DNA of 64,000 nucleotides, from contig NZ_CP028414.1 of assembly GCF_000148585.2 (NCBI RefSeq), positions 1,231,501-1,295,500 of the forward strand, given 5' to 3'. Positions 8,698 through 18,776 of this stretch are shown here, one piece after another. The position numbers were made by a program, and so were the translations under genes. The DNA comes from Streptococcus mitis NCTC 12261 (lineage in GTDB: Bacteria; Bacillota; Bacilli; Lactobacillales; Streptococcaceae). The number at the start of each line of letters is the position of its first letter. Positions within the stretch are counted from its first letter, which is position 1. The notes below the pieces were generated by a model. The model made no database searches. It saw nothing but the letters and a program-made list of their open reading frames with translations, and was not told the origin of the DNA.

Positions 8698-9951
8698 CTA
8701 GCGGCGCGATGAACGTCGGGTCGTTTGGTTTTGATTGCCCTCTTCCTCCAGCTTTTTCCTTTCCTCTTCTAATTTATTCTGCTGTTCTTCCAGTCTTTTC
8801 TTCTCTTCCTCTTTTTGTTTCTTCTCAGCTTCCTTAGCCTCTTGTTTGGCTTTTTCCTCAGCCTCCATAATTAATTTATCCGCCACTGTGTAGCTGTAAA
8901 TTCCAGCTTCCATGTCAATCACACTTGGTTCTGACAATTGAGGCTTAATTTTACTGTAATAAGGCAATTTCTTACTCATTTCAGAAAGGGGAACCAAGAC
9001 TTCGTCCGAATCATTCATAGTCAATCGAATTAAATCTGATGTCACCTTGCTTGGGGCTAGTTCCACCTTTTCGATGGCTGCTTTGAGTTCTGGGCTAATT
9101 TGAGCAAGTTCTGAGGTAAAGGTCTTGATTTGTTCGCTGTCATTAAAGAGAACTGATATATAAGTTTCTGGCAGACTCACCAAACTGACCGAACTGGTTT
9201 CAAGCTGACCACTTGAAAGAATTGGATAATGATTTTCTCCAGAAACATAGTAGGCCACAATATCATATTCCTTGACCTTGATTGTAAACTTGGTTGGAAA
9301 TTGATAGACAAGCTGAGCTGATTCAACCCAATAATTAGACTTAATCTGCTCTTCATATTTTGCCTTATCTAGCAGAAGGTTAATCGTATAATCCGAATCC
9401 TGAATGCCTGAAGCCTGTAGAATATCATCATCTGTAGTTTGCACTGTTCCCTCAACACGAATATCCTTCATGGTCGCATAAGGACTAAGCAAATAAGCAG
9501 AGACAACCAATAAAATCAGACTGAGAAACAAAATCGAGATAGCCCGCCAGATATGAACTCCTGGAATTTTCGGTTTGACCGGTTTTTCCTTTACAGGCTT
9601 TTTCTCTAGTTTTTTATCCTGTTTATTCTGTTTCTTTGGCTCTTTGGATTTTGGTTCTTCTTTGGGTACTTCTTTTTTGACGTCTTCTGACTCTTCTACT
9701 TTTTCTTCAGACTCTTCCTTAGCTGATTTTGAGTCTTTTGGATCAGATTCACTCTCTTGGTCCTCAGTTGCATCTGACTTTTCAGATTTTGAAGCCATTC
9801 GAGCTTGTCTTTCCTTTTCCTTCTCCTCAGCTAGGGCTACTTCTTCCTCAGCCTTCTTTTTTAGATATTCTTGGTTTCGTTTCTGCCATTCTGATAACTC
9901 TTTAAATTCTTCGAGGATTTCTTTGCCCTCATTTTTCTTATCTTTTGACAT
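8698..9951 (-). CDS. divIB: Cell division protein DivIB/FtsQ
   Basis: A 417-residue bitopic protein of the divisome. Residues 1-130 form a highly charged, Lys/Glu-rich cytoplasmic region typical of streptococcal DivIB. One membrane segment follows (AISILFLSLILLVVSAYLL, about 137-155). The POTRA domain starts with MKDIRVEGTVQTTDDDILQA, and the protein ends in a long Lys/Glu coiled coil and Arg-rich tail. DivIB acts with DivIC and FtsL at the septum. It follows murG by 9 bases in a murD-murG-divIB operon. Confidence 0.94.
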   Translation of the reverse strand: MSKDKKNEGKEILEEFKELSEWQKRNQEYLKKKAEEEVALAEEKEKERQARMASKSEKSDATEDQESESDPKDSKSAKEESEEKVEESEDVKKEVPKEEPKSKEPKKQNKQDKKLEKKPVKEKPVKPKIPGVHIWRAISILFLSLILLVVSAYLLSPYATMKDIRVEGTVQTTDDDILQASGIQDSDYTINLLLDKAKYEEQIKSNYWVESAQLVYQFPTKFTIKVKEYDIVAYYVSGENHYPILSSGQLETSSVSLVSLPETYISVLFNDSEQIKTFTSELAQISPELKAAIEKVELAPSKVTSDLIRLTMNDSDEVLVPLSEMSKKLPYYSKIKPQLSEPSVIDMEAGIYSYTVADKLIMEAEEKAKQEAKEAEKKQKEEEKKRLEEQQNKLEEERKKLEEEGNQNQTTRRSSRR

Positions 9952-9960
9952 TTACTTTCC

Positions 9961-11019
9961 TTATGATAAATCTTTTTTTAACAATTGATAAAAATCTGCT
10001 AGAGATTTCAATTCCTTAGAAGCCTTCATCTTGGCTTGATAGTCTTCCTTGTGGCTTAGTAAGTGAGAAAGCTTCTCTTCCAAACTGTCCAAGGTCAAAT
10101 CGCTTTCTTGAAGCTCTTCTGCATAGCCTTTTTTTACAAAGTAAGCTGCATTTTCAATCTGGTCACCACGACTAGCTTCACGACCAAGTGGCACAATAAC
10201 ATGCAATTTTGCCATGGCCAAGAGCTCAAAAATCGTATTGGCACCACCACGTGTCACAACAATATCAGCCAATTCCATCAAGGGTTGATAGAGATTGGTC
10301 ACATAGTCAACACGAAAGAGATTTTGGCTCAACTCATTCAGGCTAGAATCTCCAGTTAGATTGATAATATTGTAGCGCTCTGTCAGTTCTTTCTTATAGT
10401 CTGTCACCAATTGGTTAAAGACACGAGCGCCTGCAGAACCACCGACAAACAATACAGTTGGCAATTTAGGATTAAAGTGGGTTTGGATATCCACCAATTC
10501 ATCTGGTTCTGAATTTTTTTGGTCTGAAACCTTTGTCACTGCCCCCACATGCTCGACCTTAGACAAACTTGAAGCTTGCTCAAAGGTTGAATACATCTTA
10601 GTCGCAAATTTATAGGCAATTTTATTAGCCAAGCCCATAGATAGGTCAGATTCGTGAATAAAGACAGGCACTCCTGACACACGCGCAGCGATAACAGGCG
10701 GCACAGAGACAAAGCCCCCCTTTGAAAAAAGGGCCTGTGGACGAAGTCGCAACATGATAAAAAGAGATTGGACAATTCCCCAGCCAACTTTAAAGACGTC
10801 CAGCATATTTTGCCAAGAGAAATAGCGACGCAATTTTCCAGTCGCAATAGAATGGAAGGTAACATCCAAACCTGACTTGAGGATTTCTTGGTGTTCGATA
10901 CCACGCTTGTCCCCGATATAGTGGACTTCCCAACCATCTTCGATGAACTTAGGCATTAACAAAAGGTTAAGGGTCACGTGTCCAACCGTCCCCCCACCTG
11001 TAAAGACAATTTTTTTCAT
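9961..11019 (-). CDS. murG: UDP-GlcNAc transferase MurG
   Basis: A 352-residue member of the MurG family, which adds GlcNAc to lipid I to make lipid II on the inner membrane face. Motifs are [18 protein letters not shown] at the N terminus, [15 protein letters not shown] and [17 protein letters not shown] near 100-130, and the donor-binding [16 protein letters not shown] near 255. It lies one base after murD and 9 bases before divIB, so the three are co-transcribed. Confidence 0.96.
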   Translation of the reverse strand: MKKIVFTGGGTVGHVTLNLLLMPKFIEDGWEVHYIGDKRGIEHQEILKSGLDVTFHSIATGKLRRYFSWQNMLDVFKVGWGIVQSLFIMLRLRPQALFSKGGFVSVPPVIAARVSGVPVFIHESDLSMGLANKIAYKFATKMYSTFEQASSLSKVEHVGAVTKVSDQKNSEPDELVDIQTHFNPKLPTVLFVGGSAGARVFNQLVTDYKKELTERYNIINLTGDSSLNELSQNLFRVDYVTNLYQPLMELADIVVTRGGANTIFELLAMAKLHVIVPLGREASRGDQIENAAYFVKKGYAEELQESDLTLDSLEEKLSHLLSHKEDYQAKMKASKELKSLADFYQLLKKDLS

Positions 11020-11020
11020 A

Positions 11021-12373
11021 TTATTCCTTTAACTCCGCTACTGTGTCGATAAAGAGGTCGCCACGTACTTCAAAGTTAGCATACATATCCCAGCTGGCAT
11101 TGGCAGGACTGAGAAGAACCACATCTCCTTGAGTCGCAAGCTCGTAGGCCTTGCGGGTCGCATCTGCAATATCAGTCGCATCCACATATGCCACACCAGC
11201 CTTGTCTGCTGCCCGTTTAACACGTTCTGCAGACTGACCAAGGATGACCATCTTCTTGAGTCCAGTAATATCTGGCACCAATTCGTCAAACTCATTGCCA
11301 CGGTCCAAACCACCTGCAATCAAAATGACCTTGCTGTTGTCAAATCCTGACAAGGCTTTTTGAGTAGCCAAGATATTGGTTGACTTGCTATCATTATAGA
11401 ATTTGACACCCTTGATTTCATCCACAAATTGGAGACGGTGTTTGACACCTCCAAAGGCTGAAAGAGTTTCTTTGATGGTTTGGTTATCCACACCACGAAG
11501 CTTGGCTACAGCAATCGTCGCAAGGGCATTTTCCACATTGTGGCTACCTGGAACTCCGATTTCATTCGCTGCCATGACCACTTCCCCACGGAAGTAGAGT
11601 TGACCATCTTCCAGATAAGCTCCATCAACCTTTTCCTGTGTTGAGAATGGTACAACGGTAGCTTGTGTTTTTCTTGCCAATTCTTTTGCCAAGTCTTGAT
11701 TAAAGTTCAAGACAAGGAAATCAGCCGCTGTCATCTTGTTCTGGATATTCCACTTGGCTGCTACATATTCCTCAAAAGAACCATGATAATCGATATGAGT
11801 TGGCATGAGGTTGGTAATAACCGCAATCTCAGGATGGAATTCTTGAACACCCATCAGTTGGAAAGAAGAAAGTTCCATGACAAGCGTGTCCTTGTCTGAC
11901 GCAGTTTGTGCAACCTGACTAGCAGGATAGCCGATATTTCCTGATAAAAGACCATGTTGGCCAGCAGCAGTCAAAACTTCCCCAATCATAGTCGTTGTGG
12001 TTGTTTTACCGTTCGAACCAGTAATACCAACAATCGGTGCTTCAGAAATCAAATAAGCTAATTCCACCTCAGTCAAGACTGGAATTCCCTTGGCCAAAGC
12101 CTTTTCAATCATGGGATTGCTGTAGGGGATACCTGGATTTTTCACCATGAGGGCAAACTCTTCATCCAAAAGTTCCAATGGATGGCCACCTGTAATGACC
12201 TTGATCCCTTCTTCCAGCAAACTTTGGGCAGCTGGATTGTCCTCGAAAGGTTTCCCGTCATTTACTGTCACAATGGCACCTAGCTTGTCCAACAAACGAG
12301 CTGCAGATTCACCTGACTTGGCCAAACCTAAAACAAGGACTTTCTTATTTTTAAATTGATCTATTACTTTCAT
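11021..12373 (-). CDS. murD: UDP-MurNAc-Ala D-glutamate ligase MurD
   Basis: A 450-residue ATP-dependent Mur ligase that adds D-Glu to UDP-MurNAc-L-Ala. It has the Mur-ligase P-loop [19 protein letters not shown] near residue 115, the Mg/substrate motif VMELSSFQL, and the central GVKHRLQFV and YNDSKSTN motifs near 305-330. It is the first gene of the murD-murG-divIB operon, matching the core gene order of streptococci. Confidence 0.97.
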   Translation of the reverse strand: MKVIDQFKNKKVLVLGLAKSGESAARLLDKLGAIVTVNDGKPFEDNPAAQSLLEEGIKVITGGHPLELLDEEFALMVKNPGIPYSNPMIEKALAKGIPVLTEVELAYLISEAPIVGITGSNGKTTTTTMIGEVLTAAGQHGLLSGNIGYPASQVAQTASDKDTLVMELSSFQLMGVQEFHPEIAVITNLMPTHIDYHGSFEEYVAAKWNIQNKMTAADFLVLNFNQDLAKELARKTQATVVPFSTQEKVDGAYLEDGQLYFRGEVVMAANEIGVPGSHNVENALATIAVAKLRGVDNQTIKETLSAFGGVKHRLQFVDEIKGVKFYNDSKSTNILATQKALSGFDNSKVILIAGGLDRGNEFDELVPDITGLKKMVILGQSAERVKRAADKAGVAYVDATDIADATRKAYELATQGDVVLLSPANASWDMYANFEVRGDLFIDTVAELKE

Positions 12374-12463
12374 GTCTCGAACTCCATTTCTACTCTTACT
12401 ATTTTACCATTTTTATGGAAATAATTCTAAACGAAAATGCTCAGATTCAGCATTCTAACAAAC

Positions 12464-12489
12464 AAAAAGAGAGCCAAAGCTCTCTTTTT
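12464..12489 (-). terminator. Terminator after the DUF3165 gene
   Basis: AAAAAGAGAGC and GCTCTCTTTTT pair over 11 bases around a 4-nt loop. The arm touches the stop codon of the gene at 12488-12742 and separates it from murD. Confidence 0.85.
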
Positions 12490-12742
12490 ATCTTCTTTTG
12501 TTTTTACTAACCGACATGAGGGTAATATCTCGCAAGCTAAAGTATGCTAGGAAGAGCATGGCGATTGCGATAAAGAATTCTGTCGGTAGCTGAAAAATTT
12601 GCAGGACAGACAACATCAGCAAAATCAAGAGTGCTACGAAAGCAAAGACGACAAGGACGATATTGACTGTCCCTTTAATGCTTTCTGGTGTCGCAAATAC
12701 ATAGAGTAGTAATAAGAGGAGTCCTATGATTAAATAAACCAT
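12488..12742 (-). CDS. DUF3165-family small membrane protein
   Basis: An 84-residue, strongly hydrophobic protein with three likely membrane segments: MVYLIIGLLLLLLYVFA, then VNIVLVVFAFVALLILLMLS, then FFIAIAMLFLAYFSLRDI. It ends in a basic tail. It resembles the DUF3165 family of streptococcal membrane proteins of unknown function. It follows typA by about 20 bases and probably shares its transcript. Confidence 0.7.
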   Translation of the reverse strand: MVYLIIGLLLLLLYVFATPESIKGTVNIVLVVFAFVALLILLMLSVLQIFQLPTEFFIAIAMLFLAYFSLRDITLMSVSKNKRR

Positions 12743-12761
12743 CTTTATCTCTTTCTAGCTC

Positions 12762-14603
12762 TTATTCAGCTGATTTTTTCTTCTTGTTAGCTTTCTCACG
12801 CTCTGCCTTGTTAAGGATTTGTTTACGCAAACGGATAGACTCAGGCGTTACTTCCATGTACTCGTCGTCGTTCAAGAACTCAAGAGACTCTTCAAGTGTC
12901 AAGATACGAGGTGTCTTGATAACAGCTGTTTGGTCCTTAGTAGCTGAACGAACGTTAGTCATTTGTTTCGCCTTAGTGATGTTAACTGTCAAGTCGTTTT
13001 CACGAGAATTTTCACCGATGATCATTCCTTCATAAACCTCAGTACCTGGGTTGACAAAGATCGTACCACGTTCTTCGATAGACATGATTGAGTAAGTTGT
13101 AGCCTTACCAGCATCGATAGAAACAAGGGCACCACGGTGACGACCACCAATTTCCCCTGGAATCAATGGCAAGTATTGGTCAAAGGTATGGTTCATGATA
13201 CCGTAACCACGAGTCATTGACAAGAACTCAGTTGAGTATCCGATTAAACCACGCGCTGGAACAAGGAAGACCAAACGAGTTTGACCATTACCAGTTGAAA
13301 TCATATCCAACATTTCACCCTTACGTTCAGAAAGGCTTTGGATAACAGATCCTTGGTATTCTTCTGGAGTGTCGATTTGAACACGTTCAAATGGTTCACA
13401 TTTAACACCATCGATTTCTTTTACGATAACTTCTGGACGAGATACTTGAAGTTCATATCCCTCACGACGCATTGTTTCGATAAGGATTGACAAGTGCAAT
13501 TCTCCACGTCCTGAAACAGTCCATTTATCTGGTGAATCAGTTGGGTCAACACGAAGGGAAACGTCTGTTTGCAATTCTGCCTGCAAACGTTCTTCCACCT
13601 TACGAGAAGTCACCCATTTACCTTCTTTACCAGCAAATGGTGAGTTGTTGACCAAGAAAGTCATTTGAAGAGTTGGCTCATCGATGTGTAGGATTGGAAG
13701 AGCTTCAACTGCGTCTGTCGGAGTAATAGTTTCGCCGACAAAGATATCTTCCATACCTGAAACGGCAATCAAGTCACCTGCTTTGGCTTCTTGAATTTCA
13801 CGACGTTCCAAACCAAAGAAACCAAAGAGTTTTGTAACACGGAAGTTTTTAGTTGTACCATCAAGTTTAGAAAGGGTAACTTGGTCCCCAACTTTAACAG
13901 TACCACGGAAGACACGACCGATACCGATACGACCAACGAAGTCATTGTAGTCCAAAAGTGATACTTGGAACTGCAAAGGCTCATCTGAGTTATCTACTGG
14001 AGCTGGGATATGGTCAATAATCGTGTCAAAGATTGGTGCCATAGTAGCTTCTTGGTCAGCTGGGTCATCTGACAATGAAGAAGTTCCGTTGATTGCTGAA
14101 GCATACACTACTGGGAAATCAAGCTGGTCATCATCTGCACCAAGCTCGATGAAAAGCTCCAAGACTTCGTCCACTACTTCAGCTGGGCGAGCTGATGGTT
14201 TGTCGATTTTGTTAACAACCACGATTGGGACAAGGTCTTGTTCCAAGGCTTTTTTCAATACAAAACGAGTCTGTGGCATTGTTCCTTCGTAGGCATCTAC
14301 GACCAAAACAACACCGTCAACCATTTTCATGATACGCTCAACTTCTCCACCGAAGTCCGCGTGTCCTGGTGTGTCCATGATATTGATACGAGTTCCGTTA
14401 TAGGCAACGGCTGTATTTTTAGCAAGGATGGTAATTCCACGCTCTTTTTCGATATCGTTTGAGTCCATAGCACGCTCAGCCAATTCAGTACGTGCATCAA
14501 GCGTTTCTGATTGTTTCAATAATTCGTCAACAAGGGTTGTTTTACCGTGGTCAACGTGGGCGATAATCGCAATGTTACGGATATCTTCTCTTAATTTTGT
14601 CAT
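12762..14603 (-). CDS. typA: Ribosome-associated GTPase TypA/BipA
   Basis: From the ATG at 14603 (AGAGGAAATC upstream) the protein has 613 residues, the normal size for this EF-G-like translational GTPase involved in ribosome assembly and stress growth. GTPase motifs are [15 protein letters not shown] (P-loop), the switch segment [20 protein letters not shown] (G3) and VVNKIDKP (G4). The C-terminal region with [16 protein letters not shown] is TypA-specific. An alternative start at 14624 has no better ribosome site. The DUF3165 gene follows. Confidence 0.96.
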   Translation of the reverse strand: MTKLREDIRNIAIIAHVDHGKTTLVDELLKQSETLDARTELAERAMDSNDIEKERGITILAKNTAVAYNGTRINIMDTPGHADFGGEVERIMKMVDGVVLVVDAYEGTMPQTRFVLKKALEQDLVPIVVVNKIDKPSARPAEVVDEVLELFIELGADDDQLDFPVVYASAINGTSSLSDDPADQEATMAPIFDTIIDHIPAPVDNSDEPLQFQVSLLDYNDFVGRIGIGRVFRGTVKVGDQVTLSKLDGTTKNFRVTKLFGFFGLERREIQEAKAGDLIAVSGMEDIFVGETITPTDAVEALPILHIDEPTLQMTFLVNNSPFAGKEGKWVTSRKVEERLQAELQTDVSLRVDPTDSPDKWTVSGRGELHLSILIETMRREGYELQVSRPEVIVKEIDGVKCEPFERVQIDTPEEYQGSVIQSLSERKGEMLDMISTGNGQTRLVFLVPARGLIGYSTEFLSMTRGYGIMNHTFDQYLPLIPGEIGGRHRGALVSIDAGKATTYSIMSIEERGTIFVNPGTEVYEGMIIGENSRENDLTVNITKAKQMTNVRSATKDQTAVIKTPRILTLEESLEFLNDDEYMEVTPESIRLRKQILNKAEREKANKKKKSAE

Positions 14604-14764
14604 GATTTCCTCTATAATATTCAAAATTTATTTTCTAACTGAACGATTATACCATAATTTCAGGTAAATAACATAACTCAAGCAAGTGTAAATGTTTTCA
14701 CTGTGCTTTTCTTTTCACGTCAAGCCTTTTCAAAGCAAGCGACTTATGATAAGATAGGCACAGT

Positions 14765-15490
14765 ATGCGTTTAGATAATTTATTAGCCCAAGAAAAAATC
14801 AGCCGAAAAGCCATGAAACAAGCCTTACTCAAAGGGGAAATTCTAGTCGATGGTTGCCCAGCCCGCTCCCTAGCTCAAAATATCGATACAGGGCTACAAG
14901 AACTCCTTTTTCAGGGTCGAATCATTCAAGGCTATGAACACACCTATCTTATGCTTCATAAACCTACTGGTGTCGTTACAGCCAATAAAGACAGGGAACT
15001 TCCAACCGTCATGGACCTCCTTCCGCCTGACATCCAGTCTGACATGCTCTATGCCGTCGGCCGACTGGACCGAGATACGACAGGACTCCTCCTCTTGACT
15101 GATAACGGTCCTTTGGGCTTTCAGCTCCTCCATCCCCAATATCATGTCGATAAAACTTATCAGGTTGAGGTTAATGGACTTCTGACACCTGACCATATCC
15201 AAGCCTTTCAAAAGGGAATTGTCTTTTTAGATGGCACTGTCTGTAAACCTGCAAGACTAGAGATTCTATCTGCAAGTCCTTCCCTCAGTCAAGCTTCTAT
15301 CACCATTTCAGAAGGAAAATTTCATCAGGTTAAGAAAATGTTTCTCTCGGTTGGTGTCAAGGTGACCTCACTCAAACGAATTCAGTTCGGTGAGTTTACA
15401 TTAGACCCAGAACTAGCAGAAGGTCAATACCGTCCCTTGAACCAAGAGGAATTGAAAATCATTAAAAACTACTTAGAGAAAAGTGGATAA
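14765..15490 (+). CDS. rsuA: RsuA-family pseudouridine synthase
   Basis: A 241-residue RsuA/RluB-type enzyme that isomerises a uridine in ribosomal RNA, most likely 16S. An N-terminal S4 RNA-binding domain (MRLDNLLAQEKISRKAMKQA) is followed by the catalytic motif AVGRLDRDTTGLLLLTDNG near residue 97 with its active-site Asp, then ISEGKFHQVKKMF near 180. It is divergent from typA. A weak AGG site precedes the ATG. The precise uridine modified is inferred from family only. Confidence 0.9.
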   Translation: MRLDNLLAQEKISRKAMKQALLKGEILVDGCPARSLAQNIDTGLQELLFQGRIIQGYEHTYLMLHKPTGVVTANKDRELPTVMDLLPPDIQSDMLYAVGRLDRDTTGLLLLTDNGPLGFQLLHPQYHVDKTYQVEVNGLLTPDHIQAFQKGIVFLDGTVCKPARLEILSASPSLSQASITISEGKFHQVKKMFLSVGVKVTSLKRIQFGEFTLDPELAEGQYRPLNQEELKIIKNYLEKSG

Positions 15491-15493
15491 AAC

Positions 15494-15521
15494 AAAAAAG
15501 CTTTCAAATAAAGCTTTTTTG
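15494..15521. terminator. Terminator after the pseudouridine synthase gene
   Basis: AAAAAAGCTTT / AAAGCTTTTTT hairpin just after the stop at 15490; its symmetric tails also suit the converging gene at 15533-15760. Confidence 0.85.
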
Positions 15522-15532
15522 TTTTACACTAC

Positions 15533-15760
15533 TTAATTCATAAAAAGAATCAATCCTAAAACCCAATTAATTACGGAAACTACAATCCCTACAATAGCTA
15601 TAATTTTTTCTGTTTTATAGTCTAGTCCAGATTCTTTTTGAAGTGAGTTAGCATACAATAAACTGGTAATACCTAAACCAATACCTCCCAACGGAAATAA
15701 CAAACCAAGAATAATCGACAAGATGCCCACAAAAAGTGGATTTTTCTTCTTTTCTTTCAT
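15533..15760 (-). CDS. Small two-span membrane protein, DUF4190-like
   Basis: A 75-residue protein with a Lys-rich start (MKEKKKNPLFVGILSIILG), a Gly-rich first membrane helix (residues about 8-33) and a second helix near the end (IIAIVGIVVSVINWVLGLIL). The layout resembles DUF4190-type proteins, often of unknown role. AAGGAGTTCTTAGAAC precedes the ATG. It stands alone between two convergent or separated units; no function can be assigned. Confidence 0.65.
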   Translation of the reverse strand: MKEKKKNPLFVGILSIILGLLFPLGGIGLGITSLLYANSLQKESGLDYKTEKIIAIVGIVVSVINWVLGLILFMN

Positions 15761-15848
15761 GTTCTAAGAACTCCTTAAATTTTATACAAATTAATTATAC
15801 TATAAAACAATAGCTTCATCCTATCATTCGACTAATTTGGAAATAAGA

Positions 15849-16229
15849 TTAGCTAGTCTTCACTTTCCCTTTCCAAGAATCCAAGCCATAAGAAAGGATA
15901 TAAATCTCAGAAAAGCCTTGTTTTTTCAAGTAAAGAGCTGCATTTGTAACTCGTTGCGCACGTTGGTTTTCGTAGAGAAGGACAGGTTTGTCTTTACGCA
16001 GGGCTGCAAGACTAGTCTTCAACTGACTTGAAGGAATATTGCGGGCACCAAGGATATGTTTTCTGTGGAATTCTGCTGGATCACGCAAATCAATCAATTG
16101 ACCTGTACGAATCAAGGCTTCAAATTCCTCATTGTCCACAATTTTAGCCGCACGGCGAATACGAAGATAGTTAAAGCCCATCCATGCCAACATTGCCAGT
16201 ATAAGTGCCCACAAAATCCAAGTAACCAT
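15849..16229 (-). CDS. Membrane-anchored rhodanese-like protein lacking the catalytic Cys
   Basis: A 126-residue protein: an N-terminal membrane helix (WILWALILAMLAWMGF) and a single rhodanese domain with LIDLRDPAEFHRKHILGARN. The loop that normally begins with the sulfur-carrying Cys reads PVLLYENQRAQRV, with Glu at about residue 87, so sulfurtransferase activity is not expected. It shares its start base with the stop of the gene at 16229-16450 and is probably translated with it. It may act as a binding or scaffold domain. Confidence 0.85.
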   Translation of the reverse strand: MVTWILWALILAMLAWMGFNYLRIRRAAKIVDNEEFEALIRTGQLIDLRDPAEFHRKHILGARNIPSSQLKTSLAALRKDKPVLLYENQRAQRVTNAALYLKKQGFSEIYILSYGLDSWKGKVKTS

Positions 16230-16450
16230 TAGTTCTTTTCTCCATTTTTCTCAATATAATCCAATTCTACCTTGTGCTCTCTGCGTAGAACCGCTTCTGC
16301 CTCTAGATAGTCTAATTTGTCCATCAACCCTGCATCGTAAATCCGAGAGAGTTCCAACTTCATCAGTTCAATATCATATAAGCGTTTTCCCATGTAAACA
16401 ATAATACCAAATCGTTTGAGGAATTGCTGCACATCATAGAATGTTTTCAT
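16229..16450 (-). CDS. yqgQ: YqgQ-family (DUF910) small protein
   Basis: From the ATG at 16450 the protein has 73 residues (MKTFYDVQQFLKRFGIIVYM), matching the small YqgQ/DUF910 family found beside rhodanese and glucokinase genes in Firmicutes. No function is established to my knowledge. Longer frames begin upstream, at 16459 and 16501, but a strong promoter overlaps them, and there is no ribosome site before 16450, so I choose the shorter product and propose a leaderless message. Confidence 0.8.
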   Translation of the reverse strand: MKTFYDVQQFLKRFGIIVYMGKRLYDIELMKLELSRIYDAGLMDKLDYLEAEAVLRREHKVELDYIEKNGEKN

Positions 16451-16457
16451 AAGACTC

Positions 16458-16486
16458 ATTCTAGCAAAATTTTGTGTTTTTTTCAA
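16458..16486 (-). promoter_or_regulatory. Promoter of yqgQ placed at the start codon
   Basis: TTGAAA (16486-16481), a 17-base spacer and TAGAAT (16463-16458) form a near-consensus sigma-A promoter. The predicted start of transcription falls at or one base before the ATG at 16450, implying an RNA with no 5' leader. Confidence 0.7.
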
Positions 16487-16518
16487 GAAGAGACCACACA
16501 AGAAGTATCGCAGAAATT

Positions 16519-16547
16519 AAAAAAGCTGCATCTTCTGCAACTTTTTA
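16519..16547 (-). terminator. Terminator of the two-component operon
   Basis: On the minus strand AAAAAGTTGCA and TGCAGCTTTTTT pair with one G-U around a 5-nt loop, overlapping the stop codon of the response regulator gene. Confidence 0.8.
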
Positions 16548-17141
16548 ATCTGGTGGAAAATAGCCCAACTGCTCAGCGATATGAATCGCCTCCTGCCTGT
16601 TAGCCACTCCTAATTTTGAAAAGATATTGGCCAGGTGATTGGAAACTGTACGTTTACTCACATAGACCTTGTCACAGACATCATCAATAGTCAAGCCATT
16701 TCTAACCAGTTCTAGTATCTCGATTTCTCGTGGTGTTAGCACCTCTACCATCACTTCATCTGAAAAGATCTTACCTCCTAGATAAATCTTTTCCAGTTTT
16801 TTCACCAACTCATCTGGATCCATACTTTTATCTAGAAATCCATAAGCCCCCATAGCTTTAGCTCGGTGTTCATACATCTTTTTGCTGTATCCCGTCAAAA
16901 TCACAACCTTACTAGAACAACCATTGTCAATAATCTCTTGTGCCAAGGTCAGCCCATCAGCTTGATACAGACTCGTCAGGTTGATGTCAATCAAAATAAT
17001 GTCGTAGTCATTAAAAGCAATCTCCGAAATAGTCGAAAAATTATCCACTAACTGGACCTTTTTAATGTTTTCCGATAACTCTAAAATCATCTTGATACTT
17101 TGGCTAAATAATTTATGATCATCAATTAACAAAATTTTCAT
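16545..17141 (-). CDS. NarL/LuxR-type response regulator
   Basis: From the ATG at 17141 (AAGGAG eight bases upstream) the protein has 198 residues. The receiver domain starts MKILLIDDHKLF, with the probable phosphorylated Asp at about residue 52 in IILIDINL and the conserved Lys in FLDKSMDP. The C-terminal LuxR helix-turn-helix is LTPREIEILELVRNGLTIDD then VSKRTVSNHLANIFSKLGV. It overlaps the sensor kinase gene by 20 bases. It probably binds an inverted repeat upstream of the kinase gene and a related motif before the GRC peptide gene; that is inference. Confidence 0.92.
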   Translation of the reverse strand: MKILLIDDHKLFSQSIKMILELSENIKKVQLVDNFSTISEIAFNDYDIILIDINLTSLYQADGLTLAQEIIDNGCSSKVVILTGYSKKMYEHRAKAMGAYGFLDKSMDPDELVKKLEKIYLGGKIFSDEVMVEVLTPREIEILELVRNGLTIDDVCDKVYVSKRTVSNHLANIFSKLGVANRQEAIHIAEQLGYFPPD

Positions 17142-18696
17142 AACACAACTCCTTATCAATCGGGAGAGTAATTTCTACACGAAATCTCTTGTTATTTTCA
17201 AAAATCTGCATTTGACCACCTAAAACACTAATTTTATTAGACATATTTTTCAAGCCATAACCTAAGGATTTTTCTGTTTGAAGGCAGTCATTTTCAGAAA
17301 TGATAAAAAGAGCGTCATCATGCATATCAATCTTCAAAGAAATCCTTCCACCACTAGCGTACTTAACGGCATTGGTCGCCAATTCCTCAACCAGACGATA
17401 GGTAATTTTATCGTAAGGAGATAAAAGCCTAAAGTGGACAGGAAACTGTGTGACGACTTCATTTTCTGCGTGATAGCGCTTGACAATCCGATTAATCAGC
17501 CCTTGATACTGTATGTCTAACTGCTCGTCTGTTTCTACCATTGGCTGATAATAATCCATCCGCTCACGAATCCGCTGAACCAACTCCTCTGTCACCAGAT
17601 TGATCTGTTCACCAAAAGCCCGATTGATACTATATTTATTGAAATTTTTTATCGCCATCACATTTTGCAGGATTTCATTGTGAAGAAATTCCGAGAACTG
17701 TTGTTCTGTGTCTTCATTTGCCAGCAGACTTTTCACCATGCGGTTACGCTTTAAAAAGAGAACTTTTACATAATCCCTAGCATCTAGCATTTCAGCAGAA
17801 CGAAAAAGGCGAATCAATTCTTCCGAACAAATCCCGAACAATAGTAACATGATATTCAATACCAAAAAGCTCGTGTTTAAGTCTAGACGAAAGATGATGA
17901 AAATGCCTACTAACAAAAACATAAGCAGTAAAAACAAGCGTGAAAAAGCTTTTATATAGGACAATTTCAACTCTGATACCCTTTTTTGAAGAGAGCTGAC
18001 AATCGTTTTGAAGTGTAAAAAAGCTAAGATACCAAGAATTTCTAGATACCAGACTAGGTTCATCACTCCTGAGCCCCTCGTATTGATATACAAAAAGAAA
18101 TAAGAAAGAGGCAATATCAAAGCTAATATCCACAAATTTCGTCTCTGATACTTGAGTTTACTTTTCAACTCTTTATGATATAAAATCAGTAAAATCAAGG
18201 GAACAAGGTTTAAAAAGAAAGACGCAAACAAGGACAGAAATAAAAAAATTGAAGGACTTAACAGATACGAACTAATGGTGATTAGTGTCAACACAAAGGA
18301 CACACTCAACAGTTCTTCTCCTATTTTCTCTCCCAGAAAGATAATAGACAGAGAACTATACACCAATAAAAAAGAGTTGAGAGGATGAAGAATATCAAAA
18401 AAGTGCAACAGGGTGCTCGCAACTCCTTGATTAAATATGGATTGCCAGCTAATGAGAAACATCATCAGGAGCAACCAAAGTTTCAACTCACTATACCGAA
18501 AGGTCACAATATTACAAATATAGCTAAATACAATTAAAGCAATAATCAGCAATAAAACCATCTGCAAGGAAAAATCTGTCGAAAAGTCCAGAGGAATCCT
18601 ATAATAAATATAAATCATTAAAGCTAGATGATTAAAAATCGTCAACCACCACAATAAAAGTGAGTTTTTCGAGAGCGATTTGACAAACTGTTTCAT
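17122..18696 (-). CDS. Multispan membrane sensor histidine kinase (HisKA_3 type)
   Basis: A 524-residue sensor whose first 290 or so residues contain roughly eight to ten hydrophobic helices and no large extracellular loop, as in ComP- or NreB-like kinases paired with LuxR-type regulators. The phosphoacceptor His is in EFLHNEILQNVMAIKNF near residue 340. The ATPase domain shows ELATNAVKYASGGRIS (N box) and GYGLKNMSNKISVLGG (G box). It lies 80 bases downstream of the ABC permease gene behind its own promoter. Partnership with the transporter and peptides is inferred from position. Confidence 0.9.
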   Translation of the reverse strand: MKQFVKSLSKNSLLLWWLTIFNHLALMIYIYYRIPLDFSTDFSLQMVLLLIIALIVFSYICNIVTFRYSELKLWLLLMMFLISWQSIFNQGVASTLLHFFDILHPLNSFLLVYSSLSIIFLGEKIGEELLSVSFVLTLITISSYLLSPSIFLFLSLFASFFLNLVPLILLILYHKELKSKLKYQRRNLWILALILPLSYFFLYINTRGSGVMNLVWYLEILGILAFLHFKTIVSSLQKRVSELKLSYIKAFSRLFLLLMFLLVGIFIIFRLDLNTSFLVLNIMLLLFGICSEELIRLFRSAEMLDARDYVKVLFLKRNRMVKSLLANEDTEQQFSEFLHNEILQNVMAIKNFNKYSINRAFGEQINLVTEELVQRIRERMDYYQPMVETDEQLDIQYQGLINRIVKRYHAENEVVTQFPVHFRLLSPYDKITYRLVEELATNAVKYASGGRISLKIDMHDDALFIISENDCLQTEKSLGYGLKNMSNKISVLGGQMQIFENNKRFRVEITLPIDKELCYENFVN

Positions 18697-18727
18697 ATGT
18701 ATCCACTTCCTGAACTACTTTAATATC

Positions 18728-18772
18728 ATTATAACACAATACCAGAATTGTCGGATTGGCAACTCTGGTATT
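18728..18772 (-). promoter_or_regulatory. Promoter and inverted-repeat operator before the two-component genes
   Basis: The arms AATACCAGA (18738-18746) and TCTGGTATT (18764-18772) form a 9-bp inverted repeat with further pairing inside. TATAAT (18733-18728, minus) follows. The repeat covers the -35 zone, where no good hexamer is visible, suggesting regulator binding and autoregulation. It could also act as a hairpin ending the permease transcript. Confidence 0.5.
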
Positions 18773-18776
18773 TGAC

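Noticed and set aside
9575-9988. 137-codon plus-strand ORF opposite the divIB N-terminal region
   Set aside because: It is a Ser/Phe-rich shadow of the Lys/Glu-rich DivIB coding strand with no family match or ribosome site.
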